Shown: positions 25,101 to 36,000 of the stretch, piece after piece
How the letters are laid out: the number at the start of each line of letters is the position of its first letter
Numbering within the stretch: position 1 is the stretch's first letter
Assembly: GCA_016169945.1 (NCBI GenBank)
Contig: JADLSH010000160.1
Span: 247,138-311,137 of the forward strand
Source: Trachythela sp. YZ-2020
Taxonomy: Eukaryota > Cnidaria > Anthozoa > Malacalcyonacea > Clavulariidae
Direction: 5' to 3'
DNA length: 64,000 bases
Program-made: the position numbers and the translations under genes
The notes under the pieces: model-generated
Seen by the model: only the letters and a program-made list of their open reading frames with translations
What the model was told of the DNA's origin: nothing
Database searches by the model: none

Positions 25101-28100
25101 TGTTTCCTGAGCATTATGGTAGAACTAACGCTTCAACGCAAAAGAAAATTCTACAGTACATTACTATACATATAGGACCAAAGCGGCAAAAGACATTCGT
25201 GAGTGAAGTGAATACATTCATTTCACAAGTTGTTTATTCAACTGGCGATTTCCTAATCAACACAGCACCACGGCCATTGATATTGTAATAATTACTTAGT
25301 AACTTTTAGATCCTCTTGGCCAAAAAAGATCGAAGCTCAGTCCAACTTTGGAAATCAGTGATTAACTTACACGATCTGGTTCAACCAATATATAGTAGTC
25401 GTAGATTTCGTCCTCTTTAAGATATTCAGGATGGTCTGTTGCCCGGACATGTAGTAATTCACAGTTTTCTGGTTCTTTGCTAGAGTCTCCAGTTTTCCTA
25501 TAATTCACTGATCGACAGCATTCCTGATGTAGGCAGTGAAGAACACACTCAGGTCCGGACGAAGAATTTTGACGGCCTAGCAAACTACCGTTAAACAGTG
25601 ACCTATATGAATGGACAAACAAACAAATGACAATGATTTTGATATTTAATAACTATCTGTGTCGTGGTTGTTGGCCTTTCTGCCACAGCTTATCCACTTA
25701 TCTTCATCTGAGAATTTGAAAATTTAATGCGAAATTTTCGCGAATTCTAATGAAAAGAGGAAAATACTTGTCTGGGTAATATCCCATGAAATAAATTGCA
25801 TCCATTGACACCATTGATGCCCTTGGGGGTTATCTGTAATCTTCTATGTATAATTTTATACATTTGTCCCTATGCAAAATACTGAAACCAAAATGAAAGG
25901 CCAACAGCCACGAATCAGTACGCTGTAGAGCAGCTGGGCGTTGATAACTTCTCTCGCGAAGGATGTTCGACCACCGAATAACTTATCCACCTTTGGTACA
26001 ACCGGCCCCAAGGAGAAGGCTTTAAAATGTTAGCACGTAACACATTTTGCTGCACCAGTGAAACTGTATCTCAATAATTGGAAAGATTAAAGTAATCGGC
26101 GTGGAAAAGTGGGGAGAGACGAAAATTTGTCATCTGTTTTTTTCCAACTTCGAGTGCAAACCACGTTTCAAGCGAACTAAACGACCTTATTTCAATTTAA
26201 CTATTTCTAATTTCTTATTCCTATCGTTTTAATTGGACAGAGTATAACAAATGAAGGATGGTGTTTAAATTGGGAAATTTGGTAAAAATATTTTGTGTTA
26301 AATATTATCTGAACAAGAATCCAGCCCGCCGGTCTGATGGATGAATTTTAATACAAATATAAAATGTATACTCAATGTCGATAGCATTCTGTAGCAATGT
26401 ACTGGCGTGTTGAATTTTCTAAACATTCAGTGTTTAGAAAACATTCGGGGGTTATCTGTAATCTTCTATGTATAATTTTATACATTTGTCCCTATGCAAA
26501 ATATGTTTTTAACAACCTTTGCGTAATAGTAATTGCGCAAAGCTCATTTTCCTTGTCATCGTTTGAGCACTCTTGGCCCAATATGGAGATTCTGGCTAGT
26601 TCATTTCTAAATTCTAAACCGGTTTAAAAAATTTCTAACAAGATTTTGTTCCTGGTTTCAGAGTCGTTTTTTGACGATGTCTCGAAATTCTTCCCTATAG
26701 CACTGAAACCAAAATGAAAGGCCAACAGCCACGAATCAGTACGCTGTAGAGCAGCTGGGCGTTGATAACTTCCCTCGCGAAGGATGTTCGACCACCACCA
26801 GGTTTTTGTCGACTTCAAGAAATTTTGAGACAATTTAAATTCGTCTTCCTTCAGCAAATATGACATAGAACACTTCGTGTTAAAAGGCGTCAATGTTGAA
26901 ATTTCGAACAGTTCACCATTCTTCTTCCCCATATCTTCGAATTAATGAACTTTGAAGTGTGAGGTTTAACTGCTCAAAACGTATGTCTTGTACTTTTATG
27001 ATTTCGTTTCTTTCTGGAATAAATGTGTCCTCACTGTCAGACATTTCAAACAGATCCAATTTAAAGTAGAATTTCAAAAAAGTAAAAATAGTCGAAATGA
27101 CAAAAAGCAAACTTCAGCGCGGTCCGTACTGTAGGTTTCCCACAACTCAGTAGCCAATGAAGCCAGGTCATATAATGATATACAGTATATTAGTTTACAT
27201 TGACTCAGGTTTCTCTGCGCTGGCCTCGCTTATACGGAAATGTATAGTAAAACGCGTGACTATAAATAGAATACAGTTTTTTTATTAAGTGACATTTAAT
27301 CAGCAGCCACCGGTTCGAACATTTCATAATATATGACACTTAATCACTCAAAGAACTTTGTGATAGCGTTCCACTAAGTAAATGTCCATATATAGAAATA
27401 ATAAATCTGAAAGCCCAGGACTGGCATGGTAATATTTCCACTTTTTCATTATATATTGTGGTTCCGTATTAATCATCCCCAAATCCAGCAAGGTATTTTC
27501 CAAACGCTTGACAAAAACTTCGCTAATAATTATATATTGGTGTCATTATTATCAAACAAGAACAACCATCGTCATATCATGGTTAGTGTAGCAGAAGTCT
27601 CGTGCTGAATATTATTGGAACAAATATACATTGAGAGCAGTTAGATAAAGAGTGTTAAAATTTTTGAAAAGCTTCTTTTCAAAAACAACTGAGCAACTCC
27701 AGCTGTACATAGGCTCCATGCAGATGAGAGTGATTGTTTACAATATTTAAGTACCCCTCGAGGTTCCGTCAGCTCGCTAATTAGTCAAACTTGGAAAAAT
27801 AAACATCATTAGAGATATTAAGCACGCGACGTTTTTGTCAAAACGCATGATAAGCGTAAAAACGTTCTGAGCTATTGAAGTTCACGAAAGTCGTTCTTTC
27901 CTGAATATCGGGAACGGTATAATGCAGCATCATTTCAGGGAATTACTTCTGCTGCCCTAATTGACAGTTTGGTTTAATCTACGCGATATATCTGCGTTAA
28001 AAGATCCGTGACAAAGTTCTCTACTGATAATTTTGAAAAAATTTTGCACAAGCTGTCAATAAATTTATGCTTCCGAAGAACATTAGAACTATGTCGATGT

Positions 28101-28813
28101 TTCCAGATAAGGTCTACAACTTTAGGAGGTCTGACGAAACGCGGCATGCATGCTCTCAAAACTGAAAACTCGAAGTGTTAAAGCTTTTTCATGTATTTTC
28201 TCATACCATGCTACCAGAGCAGCTTATTGTACTGTAAGCTCATTAAAGCCTTCATAAAAGCCAAGGGTAGTGATACAAAATATTTGCTTGGGATGCTGGT
28301 CAAGCTTCAGCGCTAGCTAATTAAAATTGCATCATATTGTTTGAATATTAGACAGTATTATTTTATATAACGATGTCTGAAAATATCTGAAGGGTATATA
28401 GAAAGCATAATTTCGTTAAGTATTCAACTCTGAATCGTTTTTTTAATCTTACGTATTTGACGGAGGTAAAGAAAACTTCGCATTTTCAATCCGAGGCCGT
28501 TTGTCTTCAACTTTCACGCGGACAGAGGCCTTCGCTCGAAACGTTAAAGTCTTAATTAATAATGATCTTTTTCAGGTAGGTACGACTAAAGATGAATATC
28601 CGACAATTAATAATTTAATACTATCTTTATATTAGAACCGCAAGAATTCGAGATATAAATACAAGAAAGTTTTCCGGTTTAATTTAAATACATTAACGAC
28701 GTACCTTGCTTTTCGTCCTTGAAACAAAAATTTACCTCTTTTTTGTCATCACATTTTTCGAGATAAAACGACAAAATTAATATCAACAAAACAAAATTTA
28801 ACGGAGCGCACAT
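21955..28813 (-). CDS. Apple-EGF-ILEI secreted protein gene
   Basis: Six exons on the minus strand: 28813-28705 (signal peptide), 25602-25371 (Apple), 24867-24771 (EGF-like), 23454-23311, 22841-22745 and 22138-21955 or 21970 (ILEI domain). From the Apple donor onward the intron phases are consistent (0, 1, 1, 2). ILEI is the fold of FAM3 cytokine-like proteins and also occurs in other extracellular proteins, so the product is probably secreted and acts outside the cell; the partner is unknown. The Apple exon is one base shorter than its homologue at 2134-2366, which breaks frame with exon 1 unless an acceptor 26 bases further in is used. Either this copy is decaying or it uses that acceptor. 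Only transcript data would decide. Confidence 0.75.
22384..22446. other. Intronic 17-bp perfect hairpin
   Basis: ACCAGAATGCTTTGCGA (22384-22400) and its exact complement (22430-22446) enclose a 29-base loop, inside the intron between exons 5 and 6 of the Apple-EGF-ILEI gene. It could be a fold-back repeat or a pre-miRNA-like hairpin; nothing else distinguishes these. Confidence 0.5.
22745..22841 (-). CDS. Exon 5: ILEI domain, middle part
   Basis: Acceptor TTTTTGCAG|GT and donor GTGAA|GTAAGA give 97 bases, phase 1 in and phase 2 out. The peptide YVEESIVFDTYGSQADVER carries the conserved FDT motif followed by the helix that ILEI domains place here (MIIFLEHL). Confidence 0.85.
23182..23223. other. 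Short inverted repeat
   Basis: ACCATTCAACT and AGTTGAATGGT form an 11-bp stem with about a 12-base loop in the intron between ILEI exons 4 and 5. No function is implied. Confidence 0.5.
23311..23454 (-). CDS. Exon 4: ILEI domain, first part
   Basis: Acceptor ACTTGCAG|AT and donor AATG|GTAAGG bound 144 bases (phase 1 to phase 1). The peptide includes ISVNSRGFVEATNIEGHA and NRRGFNFVVVDGENG. The pattern ...NxRGxNxVVxD is the hallmark of the N-terminal half of ILEI/FAM3 domains. Confidence 0.85.
24771..24867 (-). CDS. Exon 3: EGF-like segment (right copy)
   Basis: Thirty-two codons plus one base between TTTCAG|CCC and ACAG|GTATAT. The sequence contains CLTCEDGFCLKENCSCTYD, almost identical to 1752-1848. 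It leaves in phase 1, which is the phase in which the first ILEI exon enters. Confidence 0.75.
25371..25602 (-). CDS. Exon 2: PAN/Apple domain (right copy, one-base deletion)
   Basis: It encodes GPECVLHCLHQECCRSVNY and CELLH, ending in EPDR|GTAAGT, closely matching the left copy. It is 232 rather than 233 bases because GTTTTAA of the left copy is GTTTAA here. Joined to exon 1 at the ancestral acceptor, the frame meets a stop within nine codons. An alternative acceptor, TTTGCTAG|GCCG with the exon starting at 25576, has the right phase and would keep the whole cysteine core. Confidence 0.8.
25826..26800. repeat. Nested local duplication and transposed block
   Basis: Two short blocks (25826-25884 and 25885-25975) are each present a second time (26445-26503 and about 26700-26800). 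Between them lies a segment (25973-26430) that in the left copy sits outside the collinear stretch, at 6268-6725. This lies in intron 1 of the Apple-EGF-ILEI gene. Confidence 0.7.
26950..28700. other. Intron 1 of the Apple-EGF-ILEI gene
   Basis: Collinear with 3430-5130 in the left copy. No reading frame with splice context is visible on either strand; the conserved similarity simply reflects duplication. Confidence 0.6.
28705..28813 (-). CDS. Exon 1: signal peptide (right copy)
   Basis: The ATG at 28813 begins 36 codons plus one base, MCAPLNFVLLILILSF..., with donor CAAG|GTACGTC. Length and phase equal those of the left copy at 5136-5244. Substitutions keep the hydrophobic core and the ending FKDEKQ. 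Confidence 0.75.
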
Positions 28814-29879
28814 TATACAACACACATTAATGATTAACCGTGCAAGTCTGAGAAGAGTAGAATTTTTTCTGCCTCTCGAACTAATATACGCTTGGTATTA
28901 TGCAAAAGCATCTGCCACTAATGCTCATAGTTAATTCATATAGCAAGTACTTGTTATTTAAAAACCAATTGACTGTTTTATCACTGAAAAGCTACGCCAA
29001 ACTGTGGCGTCGAAATGAGGCTCAAATTCTGAAGTGTTTCGAACATATAGGCTGAAACTTGCTGCCATTAACGGAAATAGTTTTCGGTCAGTTACGAAGA
29101 CAACAAAAAAATTATGTGTTTCAACGGGGAAGGGGGGGGGTGGGGTTGGGGGTAGGCAGGTGGCAACTAATTTGGCGTGCTAAGCTAAGGAGCATCAAAT
29201 TAAGAATTGTTCATGATTTGGTGCGCAGAATCGAGTTATTCAGCAAGTGAGAAGTTGGAAGAGTACGAAAAAGCTTAAGAGGCGCGCTAAAGTAGAAATC
29301 GCTTTGTACGAAATTAAACTTGGATATAAAGCGTTATCTAACGGATAAAAGTGCACTATCCGTCGGAAAAATCTATCCGATGCCTGGAAGTAGTTTTAAT
29401 CCGCTATCCAGCGGACAAAATCGAAGATCGATGACAAAACAGTAAATATTTGGGATGAAAGGGGCCGGATTGAGACAGATATACAATAATCTTGTTTAGA
29501 AGTCACATTTTTAAATGGAATAAACATAAAAACTCACTTTTCAATTTTTTTTCTTGGAATATCCCTTGGATTCTCGCTTTTTAGTCAGTTCAAAACACAC
29601 AATGAACGTACAATCGAAGATACAACTTTTCAAACTTTGGAAAACCAAACAAAGGTATAATAACAATATCCAATGGACAACAAGACGATTGTTGTGAAAG
29701 TGTGCAATGTCAAGGAACCTTCGCATAAACAAAGTTCATGCATGAAATGCTAGTGAATAAGAACACCGCACCAAATCTAAAATTAACAACGCGAACGGAA
29801 ACTTTACCCGCAAGCTAAATAAAATATGTTTACATTGGATTTTTCAAGTTAAAATATAAAGTTCACAAATGCTTAGGTA

Positions 29880-30129
29880 CAATCATCTTCAAAAGTTGTT
29901 GGGACACCTGCAGTTTTAGAGCATAGGTCAGTCTGTACAATTGTAATACACATTGATCTCCCTTTCCTTCCTCCCTCCCCAATCAATGTTGGTTTCCCAA
30001 TTGTAAGACCATACGCCGTCAAATATGATAATATTTTGGACACAACATTGAATTGGGGGCGGGGAGATCGACGTTTGTCAATATAATAGGTATTTGGGGC
30101 GTCTGTCCCAACACATTTGAGAAGGATTG
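29880..30129. mobile_element. 250-bp TA-flanked MITE, copy 2
   Basis: Inverted ends CAATCATCTTCAAAAGTTG / CAATCCTTCTCAAATGTG with TA at 29878-29879 and 30130-30131. The same family and nearly the same length as 19818-20066. Confidence 0.8.
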
Positions 30130-30254
30130 TAGTTAGGAACATATTTAATTTAATATACAAAAATAGCTATTTTAGTCAAAGAAATATAAGTTTCTTTGAT
30201 CTGATTTAAAGCATTTTAAACCAGGCCAGTCTTTTGATATCACTCAAGTCCTCG

Positions 30255-31577
30255 CTTTCTTAATGAATCAGATATCGAGTTGTCTGATGGAGAAATTGCT
30301 TCAGAAGATGATAGTGACAATGGTAGCATTGACTCAGGGGAGGATATTTCAAATCAAGATGGAACTCAGCCCTCAACATCCTCCGCCAGAGGTAGAGGTA
30401 GAGGACATCGTGGCCATCCAAGAGGAAGACGTGGCATAGGTGGCCGAAGATGCAGTAAATCCCCAGCACAAGAAAAAAACAACTCTTGGTAACAGTGTGC
30501 AACATTTACTTCAGAGTTCATCCCACAACATGCTGATGATGGTGCTCAACAACCCGCAGCTCATGATGATGCACATAGAGATTGGAATCCAATTGATTAT
30601 TTTAATCAGTACATTGACAATGATTTTTATGCATTGATTGCTCAAGCTACAAATCAAACTGCAGTAATGCAAAGTGGACATTCCCTGGAGACAACACCTG
30701 AAGAGATTCAATTTGGAAGTTTATTGGAATCAACATCATCATATGGCCGGGAACATTGAAATATCCCAGAATTCGCATGTATTGGAACAAAAGTGCTGGA
30801 GTCACAGCGATCAAGAAAGCGATGACATGTGACCGATTCTTTAAACCGCGATCCCACCTTAAAGTTGTTGTTGATGGTGATGTGCCAGAAGACGAGAAAC
30901 AACAAGACAAACTGTGGAAAGTACGCCCATTATTAGACAGAGTTAAAAAGACTTGTGTAAGCCGACTGAGACCATCACACTACTGCGTTGATGAACAAAT
31001 GATCCCGTTCACTGGTCATGTTGCTGTTCGAGGGTATGTGCTTGGAAAAACCAAATCCCACAGAACTGAAGAACTTTGTTTTGGCCTCTCCTTCTGGGGA
31101 GATTTTGAATTTTGAGATTTTCCAGAGAAAAAACTCTTTTTCTGATCCGAACACAACCCAGTTGTCAATAGGAGGTTTAGCGGTGCTTCGCCGTACCCAG
31201 ACAGTTCCACCAAATACCTCTCTATTTGTTGACAGGTATTTCACAAGTGTTCTCCTTCAGGATGCTCTTCTGGAAAAAGGCATCATAGTCATTTCCGTTT
31301 TTCTGTTGGTGAAAATCTTCTGTTTTGGGAAGATATTTTCTGAAGATGATAACGGAGCTGGTGAAGATTATGGGCCTGCTGATGAACTACCTCCAAAGCG
31401 GATTGCCCTTACAGCTGAAGCATAAAGCTGCCCACACGCCTCGGATGATATCCGACTTGAAAAATGCTGCCGGATGCCGCAACCACCAATGCAAGACCGG
31501 TAAATCCCGAGTGATGTGCACAACATGCAAAGGATTTCTATGTATCCGTAGATGTTTTGAAGAATTTCACCAATAAC
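30255..31577 (+). pseudogene. piggyBac-like transposase, decayed
   Basis: Pieces in several frames reconstruct the order of a piggyBac (DDE_Tnp_1_7) transposase: an acidic, RGRGRG-rich N terminus (30280-30490), NPIDYFNQYIDNDFYALIAQ (about 30590), PRIRMYWNKSAG (30764), KQQDKLWKVRPLLDRV, YCVDEQMIPFTG with the first catalytic aspartate (about 30985), LFVDRYFTSVLLQDALLEKG with the second (about 31225), and a C-terminal cysteine motif CKTGKSRVMCTTCKGFLC. The stretch that should carry the third aspartate is deleted near 31300. At least four frameshifts make it inactive. Confidence 0.85.
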
Positions 31578-32470
31578 AGTCACCGCTCTCCACAAAAGAT
31601 CTTAATGTTGTTTTGAATTTGTAAGACTTCATGAAGATTCTAATTAATGATTCATTTTTGAGATTTTTAAGCTTTGTGTAGAAAACTTTGTGTAGAAAGG
31701 AGATTTTAGGATTTTTATATACATCTTAAACTCATGTTGAAACTTTTAAGTTTTTTATTAATGGTTCTTATTCTGACATTTTTCTATGTTCTCTTATATG
31801 TAAATAGTTTAACCTGTTCACAGACTTTTCGAAAAAAATTTGGTTGGAAGCTATTTTTTAGTTATTTCTAAATGACAATTTTCTTCACATATGTGGACAT
31901 TGGGAGTAATATGTAATAACTGAAACCCAACGTTCACGCATGAGGACATCGTAATTCTCGGCCACCCAGGACCCCATCCATAAAATGCGCCATATGCGTG
32001 TTAAAGTTGCCTCAAAATGAGCAATAAGTGGAAATTTGGGCAAATTCATAGAAAAAAATTATGTCAAGGGACTGCGGAAAATAGCAACTATATCTAGTCT
32101 TATTTAGGGAGATAACATACTTCGTAGTACCAACATCCCCAGTATTGTTTGTTCTATACTAACAAAGACATATCGAAACAAAAATTAAGATCAAACTATG
32201 TTTATACCTAATACACAAGAGTTTTCCTTTTACGGATAGACACCGATAGAGACCGCTTATAACTTCACATCTCTTGATAAGTGTCTTGGTGATATTCTGT
32301 GTTCAATTGCGCAAATATAAGAATTATTCTATATTAAAAGATTGTCCAGCAGCCAATCATATTGTTTAAAAAAACACAATGATATTGCTACTTGAACAGC
32401 AAGCTTTTCGTGTCGGCAAATAGTTAATCATCTAATGTAGTCGTAATGACAGTCGTCTGCATGTAGTCGT
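31578..32470. other. Intergenic AT-rich stretch upstream of the Apple gene
   Basis: No supported exon. It separates the dead piggyBac from the promoter region of the Apple gene at 32.7 kb. Confidence 0.5.
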
Positions 32471-32482
32471 TAATAAACTAGC

Positions 32483-32490
32483 TATTTAAG
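32483..32490 (+). promoter_or_regulatory. Possible TATA-like element
   Basis: TATTTAAG lies 44 bases before a short upstream ATG (32527) and about 200 bases before the Apple gene start. The position is compatible with a core promoter, but the sequence is weak evidence in AT-rich DNA. Confidence 0.3.
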
Positions 32491-32526
32491 ACCGCGCCTC
32501 CAAAAGCTTATCATCAGTCTCATACA

Positions 32527-32580
32527 ATGGCTGTCTTACTAAGCATTCGTGCTTTCGGCGAAATAAACAAAAACACTTAA
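32527..32580 (+). pseudogene. Truncated duplicate of the Apple exon start (possible uORF)
   Basis: ATGGCTGTCTTACTAAGCAT followed by GCTTTCGGCGAAATAAACAA mirrors the start of the exon below it (ATGGCTGTTGTAATAAGTAT ... CTTTCGGCGAAATGAACAAA) with an internal deletion. It reads 17 codons and stops. It is a decayed partial duplicate; if included in the transcript it would be an upstream ORF. Confidence 0.6.
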
Positions 32581-32687
32581 GCGCGGTAATGCGAACAATT
32601 TGCAGGTGGCATGCATTTAAATGCACGGAAAGCTTGTTCTATTGTCAGTTATCTTAAATTAGGACTTCGTGAAGTTATAACATTCAA

Positions 32688-33029
32688 ATGCGTTTCATAT
32701 ATTTGAAAATGGCTGTTGTAATAAGTATTTTGGTTGTAATTCTCATCTTACAAATGCCACAGCCAGGCGAAAGCTCAAAGCAAGCCTTCTTTCGGCGAAA
32801 TGAACAAAAATACTTAGCGAACCATGTCATCGAAACGAAACAGGCAGAGACCGAGTTGGAATGTGGTATGCATTGCGTTGGAGATGGATCATGTGCGTCA
32901 GTCAATTATAAAACTTCTGGAGTCGGTAAAGGTCTATGTGAACTCAACAATAAGACAATTCAAAAGACATCCGATGCTGATGAAGAAACACATAACACAG
33001 AATTCAACCATCTTGCTATAATTAAACTA
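32688..33029 (+). CDS. Exon: signal peptide plus PAN/Apple domain
   Basis: ATG at 32688 (a second in-frame ATG at 32709). The start encodes a hydrophobic segment VVISILVVILILQM, then QKYLANHVIETKQ, ECGMHCVGDGSCASVNY and CELNNKTI. The cysteine pattern matches the Apple exons at 2134-2366 and 25371-25602, but here signal peptide and Apple share one exon. The donor CTA|GTGAGT is phase 0, the same phase as the Apple exons of the ILEI-type gene. The frame runs on to a stop at 33062 only by reading through the intron. Confidence 0.85.
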
Positions 33030-36000
33030 GTGAGTAAAATGTATTCACTTTATTCTTCGTAGTTGCTAGCATCACCGCCGGGGTTGATGGCACAGTAATA
33101 ATTATACAGTAGCTCCAGGACCAAGGCAGAGCCGGAGCTTTGTTCTTTGAATATAGTTTAGATTCAGTCGCGCACGAAAAAAATTATCCCTGTTTCATCA
33201 AACCACTGCAAGATTCAATCGTTTGTTTAATCGAAATTTAACGGCCCCAATAATAACATGATGTATATTTAATTTTTAAAACAGTTATTAACGGTTCCAA
33301 TATATATAATTGGTATAGAAAAAGTAAAAATGTTGTTCCAATGTGACTAATTACAAAGTCGAATGTTGTGATCGAGCAGTGTCCCAGGAAGTCTACCGCC
33401 TGTCTACGCATAACTTGTTTTTCGGAAAGCCTTTTTGGGTCATCACTGAAATTTCACGTCTTGCGGAAGAAACTGCGAGCAAATTGTGCTATTAATAGTT
33501 ATTTCTCAGTTTTGCCGAGTGTTATTTCCGCAAACTAAGACTCCAAAAACGATTAATATATTTTTGAGTTTTTGGCAGTTTGCGGAAGAGACCAGTTAAC
33601 GAACAGACTGTATAATAACATGAATGTTAAGAAAAATAGTTATCCCCGAGTCGGCGCGAAGCGCCGTGCGAGGGTACTAATTCCGCTCGGATATTTACTC
33701 CCGGGTATGTGAAAACATTGTGGAATGCAAAGTCGTCCGCCATTTTTTTTTGTCATGGACGTTGGACGGTTTTTTAAGTTATGCGCATGCGCGAGTACCG
33801 ACAGAAAAAAATTCAAAATGGCTATTCGATAGCTGCTGAGTTTTTTGAAACAAAAATTGTTTTTTGAGCCTCATTTCAAAATATTTAATGAAAAAAATAG
33901 ATAATTAATTTCAAGAAGGATATAATATTGACATTTTCAAGGTAAGCGATAACAAATATACTTTTTTTCTCCCCGAAGCAGCGTTTTTTTTCGATGTTGA
34001 AATATACATGTAAACATTTTCCGCACGGCTGAAGTGATTATATACTTATAGTTTGTAAATTATTCGTTTTATCCTCATTTATGTTGTTATGTGCTGTAAA
34101 AATATAGCTTAGATATATTTTTAAAGCAATTCTATTTTGTATATGAGCCATTCGAAAGTATTTTTCTGACGAATTTGTTTGTTTTTGTTTTTCTTTGATA
34201 TATTTTTGACACTCGTTGTGAGTATTGTTTTTGCCGGCATGTTTATAACCGGCCATTAAGTAAAGCGCTGCATGAATTTTGTACTATATATTAACCTTTT
34301 AAACTGGCCTCATAACTTTCTGTCTGTGTTTTTCTCTTTGAAATTTCTACTAATTCGCCTTCGGCTTGCAGCGATAATAGACTTTGCAAATAATTGATAA
34401 TAGACTTTGCAAAAGATAAACAGAACTTCCCACCTTTAATTATAAATGGCCTTGCTGTAGAACGTGTATCATCAGCTCGGGTTCTGGGACTAATTGTTCA
34501 GGATAATATGAATTGGAACGAACACGTAAACAATGTTGTCAAAAAAGCAGGAAAAAGACTCTACATGCTGAGAGTGCTGAAACGATCAAACGCTGATACG
34601 AACACGTTAATCACTGTGTACACTACTATATATTATAAGACCTTTTCGTGCTGAAACGATCAAACGCTGATACGAACACGTTAATCACTGTGTGCACTAC
34701 TATTATAAGACCTGTTCTCGAATACGCCTGCCAAGTCTGGCATTTTCACATCCAAGAGTATTTGAGCGAAGACAATGAAAAGATTCAGCGGCGGGCTTTG
34801 CGAATCTCGTTGCCATTAATGAGTTACAGAGAAGCCCGGAATTTTACTGGTATCCCTGTAGCAAGGAGAGAAACATTATGTGAACAATTTTTTAAAAAGA
34901 ATGAGAATAATGACAAACTAAGCGAACTATTGCACCATAAAGCAACAACAGACTATGAATTGCGACCAAGATGCAAGTATAATAATTATCTATGTAGAAC
35001 TGAACGTAACGTTTTTTCCTCAAATTATTTCCAAAGAAAACTGTATATAACTGAATAGAAGTATAGGCCTATTGACTTTGCTATTTTGAACTTTTAATAT
35101 TCATAATTTAGCCTAATATAACGATAACTTAATACTTTTTAACAGTAGATACAAATATTGTAAATTTCTGATGTAATTTAACCTATTGGTTACAAAATCA
35201 GTTTTCAAATAAACTATTATTATTATTGTAGACTTTAATTCAGCGTCGGCCACGGACATATAAGAACAAATGAGGGTTGTTTCGCGTGTGCCTATTAAGA
35301 TATAAACAAAATCTCGACGTTTCGAGCTAAAGCCCTTCGTCAGGAGAAATTAGTAGACAGATAAACACATTACATCAGCTTTTATAGCAACGCTATAAAA
35401 GCTGTCACGTGAACAAAATATTGACCAATGAAAACAAAGTAGTTATAACAATCATAACAAAATAGAATTAATATGTAAAGATATAGACTGCGTGCAGGCT
35501 TCGGCCCGATTATAGGGTTGAAGGCCTGCGCACAGGGGTTACACTTATCAAAGCGCTATAAATGTCGTACAAGGGAAGGGAAGAGGGGATATAGAGGAAA
35601 GTATATAAGAAGTATTTAAGAGAAAAGAATGAGCTAGATGAAGGAGAGGCGCTCATTGATACCATCAGGCTGAATGGTGCCAAGTTTAAAAATGAGACGC
35701 TTTTCTTGCTTCCGACGGGTATTATTACCACCAATAATGGGATGAATGGCGCATATTTTCATATCAGAAAAGGAGTGGTTGGCACTGTTGAAGTGCCTAG
35801 CAGCAGGTTTGTTGTGCACATTGTTCTTAACATCACGCAAGTGCTCAGCAAACCTATCGCCTAAACGTCTTCCAGTCTCTCCGATGTAGAGCAAGCCACA
35901 TTTGCTGCAAGAGATGCAGTAAACGAGGCTGGAGGAGATGCACGTGAAACTGTGTTTGATGACAAACTGAGATTTTGGAGCCAGAATACAGGTGGCGGGG

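Larger units (their letters stand above)
23862..29880. repeat. Segmental duplication, right copy
   Basis: Direct copy of 586-6130, about 17.7 kb from the left copy. It lacks the 282-bp MITE found in the left copy, and carries an internally rearranged block at 25826-26800. Its right edge coincides with the TA-flanked MITE at 29880-30129. Confidence 0.85.
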
